64,000 nt of DNA from Lichenostomus cassidix (lineage: Eukaryota; Chordata; Aves; Passeriformes; Meliphagidae). Positions 42,233-54,612 of this stretch are shown piece after piece. Made by a program: the position numbers and the translations under genes. The notes under the pieces are model-generated. The model had not been told where the DNA came from. It ran no database searches and saw only the letters and a list, made by a program, of their open reading frames with translations. Each line of letters starts with the position of its first letter. Position 1 is the stretch's first letter. The stretch lies in contig CM039194.1 of NCBI GenBank assembly GCA_008360975.2, forward strand, positions 8,604,426 to 8,668,425, written 5' to 3'.

Positions 42233-42238
42233 TTTATT
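42233..42238 (-). terminator. LTR polyadenylation signal
   Basis: AATAAA on the minus strand inside GGAATAAACACATACC, about 52 bp before the 3' end of the LTR. It could also cause premature polyadenylation of FSTL4 pre-mRNA because it is on the gene's sense strand. Confidence 0.6.
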
Positions 42239-42405
42239 CCAGCTGGGGTGCATGGGGGGTAGCCCCTCCAAAGACATGCACACCCTCAGCAGCTCTTCAC
42301 TAGGTTTGTATTAGGTTACAGACTACATATGCATAAAGTTAGACAAAGCCCCTATACATACTCATTACCTATCCCCGCTTCGTATTATAATGAGTTCAAA
42401 GTTCA

Positions 42406-42413
42406 TTTAAATA
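42406..42413 (-). promoter_or_regulatory. LTR TATA-like box
   Basis: TATTTAAA on the minus strand, 168 bp before the LTR polyadenylation signal and just downstream of the CpG-rich U3 part (GCGCTTGCGCGAGC). Position and spacing suit a retroviral core promoter. Confidence 0.5.
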
Positions 42414-43489
42414 TGCTCGCGCAAGCGCAGTGTCTTCAGATTAATTGTGGGCAAGGGTCCCGATGATTAATTATGACATGATCCATACTCTTCATCACGA
42501 TGAACTGCTCACCCTGTTCCCTTGCGCATGCTCCCTTGGTCCTTGGTCCTAGTCCAAGCCTGAGAACCAACTCGTACCGGTCCTGGGGTCCAAGGGCGGG
42601 ATGCTCGGTTACACTTGGTGGTTTCTCTCAATTATTTGGCTCTCCTCTCTCCATCATCCCCGGTACCAGGTAGGCACAAATTCATTAAGTGAATAATAAA
42701 TGGATCGCAGCAGGCATATCTTAGTAAATCATTATCCAATCTCTGGCTCTCTAAATCAGTTCAAAAATATTATTATTACTATTATCCAGCTTCTAGTTCT
42801 TTTACATTAGTAATTTCTATTTTACCCTAAATCAACATGACAAGTCTCCTTTACAATGTGTGCTCACCAGATCGAGATTAAAATTACACAGAGCCTAGAG
42901 GGAACAAGAAGCAAAACATCCATAGGTCAGGAGTCCTGGGACTTGGCTTCCCTATGTCCTTCACACTTCTTGTGCCCCAACCTCCATCACTCCTGCTCTC
43001 AGGGCTGGAAAACCAAATGTAACCCAACCAAGTGGCTGTGCAGCAGCTACAGCAGAAACTGGATCTAGGACTAGCACATCATAAATGCTATTCGTCCCTG
43101 GAGACTACCAAGAGAAGCAGAGCCCTCTCATCCCTCTCCTTCCAAGCCCTGGCACCAAATTTGGGTGCCATTCCTGTGCAATGGCACAAAGAGGTTGTTC
43201 ACAGAGCACGAAGATGTACTGAGCTAATTTCCAAAACTTTTCACATACAGTGGCTCTCTCTTATGTCAATTCTGCAGTGTCTCTCAAAATTCTGCTCCAG
43301 TTTTGACCTCTCATGGACTGCCCAAGAGGGTCTCAAATTCCATGAAACCCATCATCTGGCTCAGCACCACTGTAGTGCAATTTGGGTGAAATTAGTCAGA
43401 AAGTTCATAACGCATTAGAGAGCACAGACAACCAGCAGAGACCACATTGCATTGGTGCCCAGCTATTGAAAACCGTCTGTGAATGGTCC

Positions 43490-43712
43490 ACAATATTAGG
43501 AAGACATTTATTTACTTGAACAGCAGTGAGGCCCTGGCACAGGTTGCCCAGAGAAGCTGTGGCTGCCCCACCCCTGGAACAGATCCAGGCCAGATTGGGT
43601 GGGGCTTTGAGCCACCTGGTCTAGTGAAAAGTGTCCCTGCCCATGGAAGAGGGGGTGGAACCGGATGCTCTTTGAGGTCCCTTCCAACCCACACCATTCT
43701 AGAATTTTCTGT
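43490..43712 (+). mobile_element. CR1 LINE 3' end
   Basis: Sense CR1: 'aatattaggaagacatttat', 'gaggccctggcacaggttgc', 'ccagagaagctgtggctgcc', 'gggtggggctttgagccacc', 'gtcccttccaacccacacca', 'ttctagaattttctg'. About 223 bp, well preserved, 0.65 kb from the LTR. Confidence 0.95.
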
Positions 43713-45201
43713 ATCTGGCCATTGAGAAGCACAAACCAAGGTCACACCAATCTGAGTCCCATCTCCATGCACAGAGCAGAGCACAGGGTATTAAGGAACT
43801 ATTGTTTCCAAGCTGTTCCTTGCACTGGTATCTCCCCTGGCAAACCCTAGAGATAAAAAGCTGATAAGGATATGGTTTCCATTTCAGTATGTGCATTACC
43901 CTGTGCCTGCAAGGAGCCAGCTATTGCTTTGTTTTCCACTTAATCCCGAGATATCATCAATAACTTCATCTATTTGTGGCACCAGAAAACAACGGAGGGT
44001 CAGCCAGGGCTAACAGTGAGCCTCTTCCATTGATTATCTATTCATGGGATCGTAAAGAGAAAGTCATGCCAGAGGGAAGGGAGAGCATTTCTCTGGATGT
44101 GATTAGAAAGATGCTATTTTCAAAATGACTGTAAAACTGAACAGCAAGAGAAGATTGTACTTCATCAAAGAAATAAAAGAAATGCTACTGTGGCCATTCC
44201 TTCTGTGTTTCAGAACTCACTTTATTCACAAGAACCCACAGTTTCTCCAGAGATTATGCAGGCAAGCCTTACACATGCTCAATTTCTGTAATCTGGAGAG
44301 ATCTTTCTCAAAAATAAACCCAACCCAAGATTTTTTCAGAGATTTCCATTCAGTGAAAGCAGCTGCAGGTTGGCACCACACAAAGCACATGAAAAGCTGC
44401 CATCCCTGAAACACAGAGCAAGATTCACAATACTGAGAGCAAAGTTCAGTTAAAACCGTGTTCCTTGAAAGATGCATCATATGCATGAGATACACCTATT
44501 TTTAACCACTCTGGCACTTGCATTCAAAGAACTGAAGTGCCCAAATCTCTTCAATAAAACTAGCTTTGCACATTATGGGTGCGATTTACTTGAGGGCTAT
44601 CTTCCCTTTTCCTGAATGCTTATTTTTGTTACTTTAAAAACACAGGACAGCTTCAAGGCAGAGCACATGAAGAGCCAAGGAGTCATTCAGAGCAGACTCT
44701 GAATTTTCAGTGTAGTATTTTAATTAATCTGTAATTCTCTTTAAAGCTTTTTAACACAAAAGGATGGCTTTTTATGAGCAAGGTTACTATTTAGAAAATA
44801 AAAATATCAAACTTCAGACATATGCATGAATTTCACTGAATAAAAACATCTGCAAATTACAAAAAGCTATCAAAAAAGCACTTTACAGGGTCAAGTGCTC
44901 TAAAATGAAAAGCATTTTGAATCTTTACTTTGTTTTGCAAACAAAGGCAACATAATATGAAAAGAGATGTTTTCACTATCAGCAAAACCAGGCAAAGTTC
45001 TACAATCATGACCAGATATTTCTTTCCTTTAAAAGATATTAATAAACACCCCTGGGCTACCTTACTGTTCAGACTCAAAGAGCAACCCCATGGCAACCCA
45101 ACCTTCCCCACCTCAGGGAGTATCAAAAAAGGTATTAACAGTTTGGATGTTGATTAAGAAAAAGAACAGATGAGACAAGCAATGCAAACCATCCTGTTTA
45201 T

Positions 45202-45600
45202 AAAATTATAGAATAGTTTGGGTTGGAAGAGACTTTTAAAGACCATCTGGTGCAAACTCCCCTGCCAGGGCCAGGGCCACCTTCCACTGGACCAGGCTGC
45301 TCCAAGCCCTGTCCAATCTGGACTGGAGCATTTCCAGGCATGGGAAGTCCACAGCTTCTCTGGGCAACCTGTGCCAGGGCCTCATCACCTTTACAGGGAA
45401 GAATTTCTTCCTAATATCTACTCTCTGCCAGTTTGACACCATTCCCCCTTGTCCTGTCATTCCATGCCCTTGTCCTGATTCTCTCTCTAGCTCTCCTGTG
45501 GCCTGTTCAGGTACTGGAAGGTGCTCTAAGGTCTCCCCAAAGCCTTCTCTTCTCCAGGCTGAACAACCCCAATTTTCTCAGCCTTTCTTCCTAGGAGAGG
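45202..45600 (-). mobile_element. CR1 LINE 3' region, longest copy
   Basis: Antisense CR1 of about 400 bp from 'aattatagaatagtttgggt' through 'ccttccactggaccaggctg', 'gggcaacctgtgccagggcc', 'agggaagaatttcttcctaa', 'cccccttgtcctgtcattcc' to 'cttctccaggctgaacaacc' and 'ctcagcctttcttc'. It includes the noncoding 3' region plus sequence further 5' than any other copy here; no reverse transcriptase is left. Confidence 0.96.
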
Positions 45601-45999
45601 CAAAAAGCCCAGCACTGGGCAGATTGGATGGAGCAGGGATGGCACCTCCCCACCTGATCAATTATCATCAACACACTGCAGCACTCCAAAACAGCTTTCC
45701 ATTAGTTCACTTGTGCTTTATTAGACTGTAAAGACAAATGACAAACTCTGAAGCAAAACAGCCTCCACCCACTGCCCACAAATATAAATGCATTTAACTG
45801 AAGATAGAGTCTTTCCAATCCAGAAAACATCCCACCCCCCCTGACATTACCAAGAGCTCCCTGCACCGATCTCACAGGGACCAGAGCAGCAGTGCTGCCC
45901 TTTTCATTTGGATAGGCCTTTATTCAATTAGACCTAAGAGCCAGGGAGCAACCTTTTTAGATTTGCAATATGCTCAAACCAGTATTTGCCCTGACACAG

Positions 46000-46150
46000 G
46001 TTCTGAATGTTCCGAGCCGAGCAGCGGGCAGGGATTACGTGCTAATTGCAGTCACCCTCTCAGACACGTTGCAAGACAAATCTTTGTGACTAAAAGCTTT
46101 ATTTCTGTTGGCAGTCTTGAGAGGGCTCATTATAAGTGATCACCAGATGT
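46000..46150 (+). other. Possible conserved noncoding element (unproven)
   Basis: Repeat-free, CpG-containing (CCGAGCCGAGCAGCGG, TTACGTGC, GACACGTTGC) within otherwise CpG-poor intron, with GCTAATTGCAG and CTCATTATAAG homeodomain-like sites. Confidence 0.25.
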
Positions 46151-46519
46151 CACCAATTCTTCATAAAACACAACAGAAAGAACATTTTTTTCCCAGCAAC
46201 AAACAACCCACAACCATCAAAGTGTAACAAGAGTCATAAATACACTGTTCTGGAGTATCTTTAGCCATAGTATAGATTCCCTTTTTCTGTTCTATATCTA
46301 AAACAACACCTACTGAAAAAGGAAAAAAGGCATGAGGCATTCTAATAATGTCAGCACTAATGACAAGCTCTCACGAACAGATACTGACTTCACCCCACCT
46401 CCAGCACGATGATTAACAGATCTACAGCAGCACACACAGCTCCAGCCCCCAGCACTGACAATGAGCCCCCATCCATGGAAACAGAAAGGACCAGAGGAAA
46501 TGGCCTCAAGTTGCATGAA

Positions 46520-46734
46520 GGGAGGTTTAGACTGGATACTCGGGAAAATTTCTTCTTAGAAAGGGCTGTTCAGCTTTGAACAACAGCCCAGGGCAGTGGT
46601 GGAGTCACCATCACTGGAGGAACTTAACAGATGTGTGGTACTTAGAGATAAGGTTTATTGGTGGCCTTGGCACTGCTGGGTTAGTGGTTGGACCTTATCT
46701 TAGAAGGCTTTTCCAACCTATGTGACTTTATGAA
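46520..46734 (+). mobile_element. CR1 LINE 3' end, diverged
   Basis: Sense CR1: 'gggaggtttagactggatac', 'agggcagtggtggagtcacc', 'ccttggcactgctgggttag', 'tggttggaccttatcttaga', 'ggcttttccaacctatgtga'. It is the same lineage as the antisense copy near 9052. Confidence 0.93.
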
Positions 46735-47099
46735 GTAACACAACATTGCAATCCAAGAGAGCAAGAGGACAGCTGGGAATAGGATGCATCTTCATGTCTC
46801 TTAAAGGAAAACATGCAAGAGGGTCAATAAAAACCCGAAACCAGAAACAAACAACCCACAAACAAAAACAGAAGATAGAAAAGAAGCTCATCACACAGAT
46901 GTGTGTGCTTTACCAGGGGACTTCCCCAAGACAAATTTATGTCACACTGGTGAAAATTAAAAGTGAATTAAAGGCAAACTGCCCTCCAAACATTCACTCT
47001 GCAGCCCTGGTCCCATCCTAGCATCTCCCATTCCAGCTGGGTTAACTGAAGACTGGAAGGTGTTTTCTCTTGCTAACTTTCCCCTGGCAATCCAAGCAA

Positions 47100-47440
47100 G
47101 GCTTTCTGAGGTAAATGATACACTTCAGCTGCCGTATCGCTTTTCCCATTTTCAGATCTCAAATCAGATTTGGGCACTGTTTTCATTATCAGCACAGAGA
47201 AGTGTCTGAGCGCCTGCCATCCCAAATCCATCAGGACATGTGTCACTCATCCCTGCGCGCAGTGACACATGCTGTGGGTACTCAGGCTGCCGCTCCAAGC
47301 ATTTCATCTATTTCTGCCTCTGGGTTGCTTCAAATGAAAAATATTCTGTGCACAAATGGTGCATTGCTGCGTGCAGAGCTGTCAGTTATATTTATTTCAC
47401 AAGCAGTTTAAGACATGACGTGAACTGAGTCGCTGGTAAG
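47100..47440 (+). other. Possible conserved noncoding element with 10-bp inverted repeat
   Basis: Repeat-free, CpG-containing stretch. CATGTGTCAC at 47237-47246 is perfectly complementary to GTGACACATG at 47262-47271 with a 15-nt spacer that contains GCGCGC. Each arm contains a TGACA core, as bound by MEIS/TGIF-type factors. Conservation is not testable here. Confidence 0.3.
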
Positions 47441-49249
47441 ATTTTACTACAAGCTATCAAAGACTTAAGCAGACACCATCTATAACTACTCACTTTCATC
47501 CTCACCCCCACTGGCTCACACTCCCTGTGCCAGCAGCAAGCACAGCCTCAGCTTCCAAATCCCCCCAGCTGTCTGCAGAGTCATTATTTAGGCACTGACA
47601 GAACCCAAAACTCACCAGGAGAAACCCAAACTTGTGGTGCTCAATAGGCAAACTCAGAAGGAGTTTTCACTGCACCAGACCCAAACCCATATCTTTCCTC
47701 CATGTGGTAACCTTTGGCCATTGGAAGAGTAACAGATAATGTCAATTTGAGCAAGTACTGAAGTGTCCGCAAAGAATTGGGAGCAGCTACTAGGACCCAT
47801 CAGTGTACTGGAAAGCCAAGAGCTCCCCAGACTAACTCCTGCCAAATAATTCCATTTTAAGAGAGGCTGATTTGGGATAGGCCTGCAGAAACAAATGGCA
47901 AACTGCTGTTATATTGAAGCTTACAGAGATATTAGGAATTATCAGCACTCTGTCTGAGCTCACTGTGCACATGGCATTGATTTCCAGAGCAAAACATGAC
48001 ACATCAGCTACTTTCTTCAAGGCTGCAGGGACTTGGGGTGCAAAGCCCTGGGGCTCCTCCATGAGCATTAGCCCACAGCCCCAGCCTACAGCTTGGTTTG
48101 CTGGAGCTGCACTCCTACTCCAAATCCAGGGCAAATGCTTAGCAAATGTGTTTTAGCTTAGTCTGTAACCCCACCAAATCTCAGAATATCAACAAGGCCT
48201 CAGAAGAACCAGGATAAACTGCCTTCAGCTGTGGCTTTCAGCTGGGGGGTATGAGCAATTAAACCAGAATCCATTAACACAACGAGCCATTAGAGTGCAT
48301 AACCTTGTAGAATTACTTTGTATTAAGAATATATTTAGCAATTTCTACATGTGAATCCAGTCTGAAGATAAAGATTTATTTATTTAATATTAAGGGATTT
48401 CTGCAGATGGTGTTTCAAAGCAGCTCCTTAAAAATGTAAATTTGCCTACAAGATATGAGGACACGTTTTATACAAATAAACATATTTGCATTTCATTTCC
48501 TAAGTTCTATTTACATTTTCTCTTTCACGTATTTACTGCAGTACAATTGTTGGGGGCTTCTACAATTAAGGTTTCATCCAGTCATAATAAAACTCAAAAT
48601 CAAAAAATGAAATCCCAGCTTTTGCTGAAGTTGTATAAGGTCCCAAAAGTCCAAGTGCAACAAAAAACCTACATCCTTACACTATGTAAAAATCTACTTA
48701 TTCATATTGCCTCCTCCCCCTCTTACTCTATGATGTCTTTAACACTGCTGAAAACCAGGTGGGGCTTATTTATATAGAATTTTGGGTGCAGTTTATGTGT
48801 GCAACAGATGATGGGCATGGAAAAGATCCACTCCTCCTGAGGAAGAATGAAAACATCATCTGCTGTAACACCTCCCTCCTGCCCTGCTTGTCTCCTGCAT
48901 GCATGAGAATTCCCTGAGCATGTGCCTTTTGCAAGAGACAGGCAGACTTTGATGTCAGAGCCAGTACAGGTGATTTCCCAGCACCCTGTGGATCAACTCT
49001 GGGTTTTCCTGCTCCCGAGGCTCCCCACAGCCCTGCTGCTTTCAACACCAGCCACACATCTGCTGCTGCTGCTTGCTGAGCACTGACAAATTCGCCTGTG
49101 CTGAGCCTGGCAAGGAGCTTTGCTTCCAGCTGAGGCGCCTTCAATTGCTCCTCACATCACAGATTGGATTTCCTGTTGCTCCACAGTCAGCACATCTCTG
49201 CTGTTAAGCTTCCACAGAAAAACTGCAGCAGCTTGAGTTACAGAAAAAA

Positions 49250-49325
49250 AAATTTCAAAAAGCAGGGGGAAAAGAAGGGCGAGAAAAGAAGCGAGGAGGG
49301 AAGACAAGGGGGAAAAGAAGGAACC
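49250..49325 (+). repeat. Purine-rich tract
   Basis: More than 70 bp almost entirely A and G (AGCAGGGGGAAAAGAAGGGC, AGGAGGGAAGACAAGGGGG). Low complexity, with triplex potential. Confidence 0.85.
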
Positions 49326-51848
49326 AACCAAACCACATTGGCTCCTCTTCCTTCTCTACTTAAATATCTTTGATACATCATCTTGTAGATAATTTCTATA
49401 ACTTAGGATATAGAGGTAATCTCGAAAGGAGCCAAAGTGACTGAGACACGTGCACATGGTCCATGGGGGCTCTGCCCAAAGCACAGGTGCTTTGGAACCA
49501 ACTGGAATAAACAGCTGCACACATTTTGCACTACAGGGCATTACTTTACATCCAGTCTCTGTATTACTCTGATTTCCTACCTGGAAACTTTTACAGAGTA
49601 GGTGCAAGTTTGGACTTCTGGAGGTTGTTTCCAACAGATGGCAGAAAATTGGGAAAAGTGCCAGTGTTTCCTTTTCAAAAGCTGGCTGCTAAAGCTTCTG
49701 AAGACAGCTCTGAGCATCTTTGCTTGCAACTGTCACAGCAAGAAATTACACAAAAGGTACATAAAGGTGGTTATTGAAGTGTGCAAGCTTTGGAGCTCAA
49801 GAGAGGAAAACGTGCAAGCTTTTAAAAACAACAAATAGGACGTTTTTAAGTTGCAAAATTCACAGAGCTGGTTCACAATGCTCACCTGCAGCTTTTAGAA
49901 GCTTTTTCATTGGCATAAAAGGAGACTGTGCCTCCTTCTCTTCCTCCTTCTGCCTTGTCTGAAAACTAGGGAAATTTCGATTTTTGCCTTAAGAAGAGTG
50001 TAATGTCTCCAAGACCCCAGCAAAGCACAGGATGCTGAAGAAAGTGTCAATAGAGAAAAAAAAAAGTGGAGATGGGGAAAAGAGGTCAATGAGGTAGGAG
50101 GAAAGCACAGGTTTTCCATGGTGAGCAGCAGGCCAGCATCCCACCTGCCCACCAAGCTGCTGAATCCTTGCCACCTGTCTGCTTACATAACGCTTCCTCC
50201 AGCTTATATCCAACAGCTTGAAAACTGGTATAGAACATCAAACTCTAAATCAGTGCTTCATGCTGACACACCATATGTCAGCGTGTACTTAGGTAGTCAC
50301 CAAAAGTGTTAACAGCAATTATTTAAAAATTATTACAGTTTATTCATGCAGAGAATTCCTTCTTGCATTGACTCAAATCCTCCAGCACAAGAATTTTTTT
50401 ATAAGCTGCATTTTTCCACAATTTTCGACGTGATTTTGTGGTGTTTACCTACTTTAATTTCACTTTGGTTTAAAACCATGTACTTTATTGCTGAGATATT
50501 CATTTAATGTGCTGTTTTGAGGGGAAACTACTTAATGAAATTAAAATTAAAAGATTTTCCTCCCATGCATGGCACCTTCTCAGTGTTCTGTTGGCTCTGC
50601 AGAAGCAAGAAGACTGTCCTGTCTCCTGGTTAGGCTGCTGTTTTGAACACCTGACCACCACAGCTGGGAACAGCAGCCACACAAAACCTGTACAAAAGAC
50701 CCTGGGTGCCCTTAGGCTGCTCACCAGAGAGCCAGGTGGAAAAAAAGCTGCACAGAAGAGCAGGTTTTTTTTGTGTGCAAAGTCTCCACCACTCAGCTTG
50801 AGGCTTATAAGTCAATTGCTAAAGAAAAAAAATTATAGTGCATAAATCCCCACAAGGAATTGAAAATAAAAATAAGGGAGCAGAAGGGAGAGCCCATTCT
50901 CAAGGGTGTTCTCAGTGGCACAGGCAGACCTGGGAGGCTGCAATCAGCACTGACACAGGCTCTCCCTTGGATGACGACAGCATAAATAAAGGAAAAGTAA
51001 TTAGATTAATCAAGTAGGGAACTATTTAGGAGCTAATTAAAATATGCAATTAATCATAATTTCTTCAATTGCTAAAAATGGGTCAATAACACCCAAGAAG
51101 AAAAGAAACAGCCCATTTCATCTTTATTTGGTGCCTTGCACTGCACAACTAATCCCACCTGCCTGCCAGGATATCCATGTCCCAGCCAGATCCCTGAACT
51201 GGATCCTGGATCCCTCAGAACAAAACTTCAGACCTGTTTTGAATCAAAACTGCTGATCCCTCATCACACAAACAATATCCAGGAAAGTGTAAATCAGCCC
51301 AAAACAGGGGGCATACAATTCTCCTCCCCATTTCACAGTAACAACATGTATTTTTCCACTTGTCTGCACCTTTTGCAGTATGGATCAGCAGTGCAGGGCT
51401 GGGGCAGAAGGAGTTTTTATAGAAGTCAGTGGGAGCAGAGAACCACACGTGGCACCAGCTTGGCAAAAACCTGCTTGCGTCATCAGTCATCCTTCCTGCT
51501 CCTCACAGCCTTTAAAATTTGGGGAGAATTCACAGTACTAAAAGGCACAGAGGGAAAAATACTATTCCAGTTTCCATCTGGTAGAGGTACTAAATTCCTA
51601 CAAACAGCCCTTACTGACAAAAACCTCTTTCCACCATTGAGCTCATGCTTTCCTCATCAAAGATAAATGTAAAGTGATGGTGGAAATATAACAGCAATAA
51701 ACCAATAGCTCATGTTTTACTTGCTCTGGCCTTTTTGTAAAGAAACATTCAGGGGATTGTTTTTATCCCACTGTAACAAGCACCAAGCCATAATGAAGGG
51801 AAAATTAAGACCAACATCTTCCAAAGTGCTCAGGAGTTTCCTCACGCA

Positions 51849-51893
51849 AAATCACAGAACCATTAAGGCTGGAAAAAACCCCCAAGATCACTC
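51849..51893 (-). mobile_element. CR1 LINE terminal remnant
   Basis: Antisense 'aaaatcacagaaccattaag' followed by 'gctggaaaaaacccccaaga' and TCACTCC, about 45 bp of the CR1 3' terminus. Confidence 0.8.
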
Positions 51894-54612
51894 CATAGTA
51901 TTTACCGTTAATGTCAAAAGTAGAATATATATATATAAATACTAATATCTTTTTTTTGTTTTAAACCTTTAAAAAATATGAACTTGGGTACTAACGTATC
52001 TCAGAAACACACAACTTCACGCAGCATAGAAAGACAAGACTTATCACAAGCTAATTCATAAATAAAGCTTCTGTTTATTCAGTATTTGAACTGTCTCAAG
52101 AGGGATAAACCTCATCTGGCTTGGCTTTAGACAGCAGCTGCTCACTCAAAAGTTCACACAGACCAAGACTGTAAATTAGAACATTATTTCTACAACATTA
52201 TTATTTTCTTCAACATGAAATCAGATTATTTTTTACCTTTCTTTGAACAAGTTCTTAGAAGGTTTTCCAGCTCCATCATTCAAAAGCCACAACAGTCCTG
52301 CCAGAGGACACAACGAGCTATAGCCATCTGCAGTGCTGGAATGTAATTTCCAGTGCCCCTAAAAATGCTCTTCCCACATTTTAACTAAATACTGGCATTT
52401 CTTTTTTGAAAACAACAAACATTCATATTCCTATTCCCAACTTCCTTTGAACATTGACTGCAGATGCCTGTTGCCATCAAGCATGTTTCTGAACTTGGGA
52501 AAATCCACTGTTGGTTTTTTACACTGCAGGATACAGCTGAGGAAGAGCCTGAGCAACCTCATCCTTCCACTGCTGATGTTCTCCTCTACCCTGCACCGTT
52601 TTTTCAAATCCCAGCTTCCATTTGCAGTTTATCTTTCCTTACTGGCAGCTCTGGCTCCAGCAGAAGTGCTGAGCTCTGTGTCCTGACTAAGCAGCCCCTC
52701 TACAGAGGCACCTGAAATATGGCTAAAAATATCTGTCAGGATCTCTGCACTGCTCATGGGCTAACTCCAGTTTATGCTTCGTTAGGAAAATCCCCTCAAA
52801 GAGCATGGCAGCCTCCTGCCTGACACTGAGAGTGTGGAAATGTCTGCTTGGTGACCAAAAGGAGGAGAAAATTAGAATAACAAACAAACGGGGAAAACCA
52901 CAGAAGCTTAAAAAAGTCAAGAACTAAGATATCCCATTTGATTATTGTATAAATAGCCTATATTTTATCCTATATAAAGACTTCACATTCCCAGATCAGA
53001 ACATTTCATGAAGCATTTTGCAGATGTGGCTCCAGGCTGTTTTCTGATCCAATGAACATTATGAGATGATGTGAATGAAATGTCAGTAAACAGGTTAAAG
53101 ATATCTGGAGATGCAGTAATTCTACCTGATTACTTTGAAATGTCAGAGTTCTCCAGCTCCTTGTTGAGGAAGATGGCTTTCCCTGGAGTCTTTCCAAGGA
53201 GGAGGAGGACAATATTTGGGGATTCAATGCTGCTTCTTTTCCAAGTATTGTCAGTATTTTATGTATGTTAGTGTCAGTGAAAATAAGTTATTCTCTGAAA
53301 TACTAACAGTTATTGCAAAAGAACACTTGCCAGTGGGAACCTAACTTCAGAAGGAGAGCTTTCACAGAGCTCAGGTTAGCAAAGGCTTTACTTCTGTGAA
53401 CAAGGCAGTGCAGATGAGATGGCAGTACAAACCCGATCCACTTTCATGGGTGTAACAGTATCAAACAGGATAACAAGGCGTTTCTTTAACACTTCTCCAA
53501 TTCATCTTTTATGAAGGTGTCTGCAAGGAAGTGTTAAGTAGATAAATGCACAAAGATTGAAAAGACGAAAGAGAACAACAACAAAAAAATATGTCTGTTC
53601 ACATAACATTGTGAAAAACACCTCAGCCCAGTGCAGAAAATTAAAAACAAAGACACATAGACACACAGTGTTTCTGAAAACATAAAAAGAAGCGATTTGA
53701 AGAAATTCTACCTATTAGGAAATTGCCATCAATTTTAGAAAGTGGTGAAATGTGACTTTAAAAAAAACCTGGCAAAAATCCCATCAGGCCAGAAAAAGGA
53801 TGGATTTGGGAGAGAACTGCTCAGGAGAACAGGGCTGCCACGGTTTCCCTGGGCTGGCTGAGACTGGAGCAGCCCCAAGGCTGTCTGTGCCACCTTCTGC
53901 AAGGAGAACAAAGCATTTCTGCCTTAAAAGAGCCAAAAGAATTAGTGATAACTGACGAGCCCAGAACAGCAGCTTGCAACCTGTTCACATTTCTAAAGTG
54001 AGCCCAGAGTAACTGCACTCCAATTTTCCCCAACTCATTATGTAAAATAAAACCCAGCTGAAAGCCAGTGTGGGGCCACCAAATGCCTTCATTAGTTTTC
54101 AGTTCTGTTCCAGTAAAAATGCAGCCAAAATCTCCTGGGTTCTGAGAGGCTGAAGTTTTTGCCTTAACAGCCTTTTACTTCCTCAACACTGTACAGCTTC
54201 AGCAAGATTTTCTGCCACTTAGTTTGGACCTAACAAGCCATTTCCCCATTAACACAAAACACAATGTGTCCAGGAGTATTAAGCATTTTCCACAAGGCCC
54301 TGTTTTACAGTCGCTCCAAGAATGACAATGCCGAATTACGAGTCTAAGACAGATGTTTTCCAGATGTGCTGAGCACCTCACTTAAATACTGGATGCAGAG
54401 CTCTTCCAAAATGCTCTAAGGGTTGTACCAGCTGCATTTAGATAGGCTGACCCCTGGGTTTCTGCTTATGGGAAACTATGCTTCAGAATAAATTTCTCCA
54501 GACAATGGGCACATCTCTCACATGCCTATGGCAGGATGAAGGATGAAGCCTGATGATAACCACTGAAGGAACAAATGGGAAAGGAATGGGAAGCCGTGAT
54601 GGAGCATGACTT
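51894..54612 (+). other. Unique intronic DNA
   Basis: A short (AT)6 at 51926-51939 is the only simple repeat. No gene or element recognised. Confidence 0.55.

Larger units (their letters stand above)
42181..42837 (-). mobile_element. Solo LTR, ERVL-type endogenous retrovirus
   Basis: A block of about 657 bp with no match to the surrounding CR1 or intron texture and a clear excess of CpG in its middle (42410-42670). It is bounded by identical TGACA at 42176-42180 and 42838-42842, a 5-bp target-site duplication. Read on the minus strand it begins TGTTGATTTAGGG, has a TATTTAAA TATA-like box (42413-42406), an AATAAA polyadenylation signal (42238-42233) preceded by CCAGCTGG, and ends GTCAATTCCGTGCTTCA(A). 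This order is U3-R-U5 of an LTR. The tail wording and the 5-bp duplication fit avian ERVL LTRs as I remember them. There are no internal retroviral genes, so it is a solo LTR. Exact termini are uncertain by one base (TG..CA versus the perfect duplication). It lies in the same orientation as FSTL4. Confidence 0.8.
46735..51848 (+). other. Unique intronic DNA
   Basis: No recognised transposable element in 5.1 kb. It includes the inverted-repeat region at 47100-47440 and the purine tract at 49250-49325. A 124-codon minus-strand frame at 48770-49144 is Ala/Lys-rich but has no recognisable family. Confidence 0.55.

Noticed and set aside
48770..49144. 124-codon minus-strand frame, Ala- and Lys-rich, more protein-like than most
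   Set aside because: I could not match it to FSTL4 (no Kazal cysteines) or any other family, and it lacks clear splice borders. A conservation check would be needed to reopen it.
51136..51666. 176-codon plus-strand open frame
   Set aside because: No recognisable family, no coding-like pattern and no flanking splice sites that join it to another frame.
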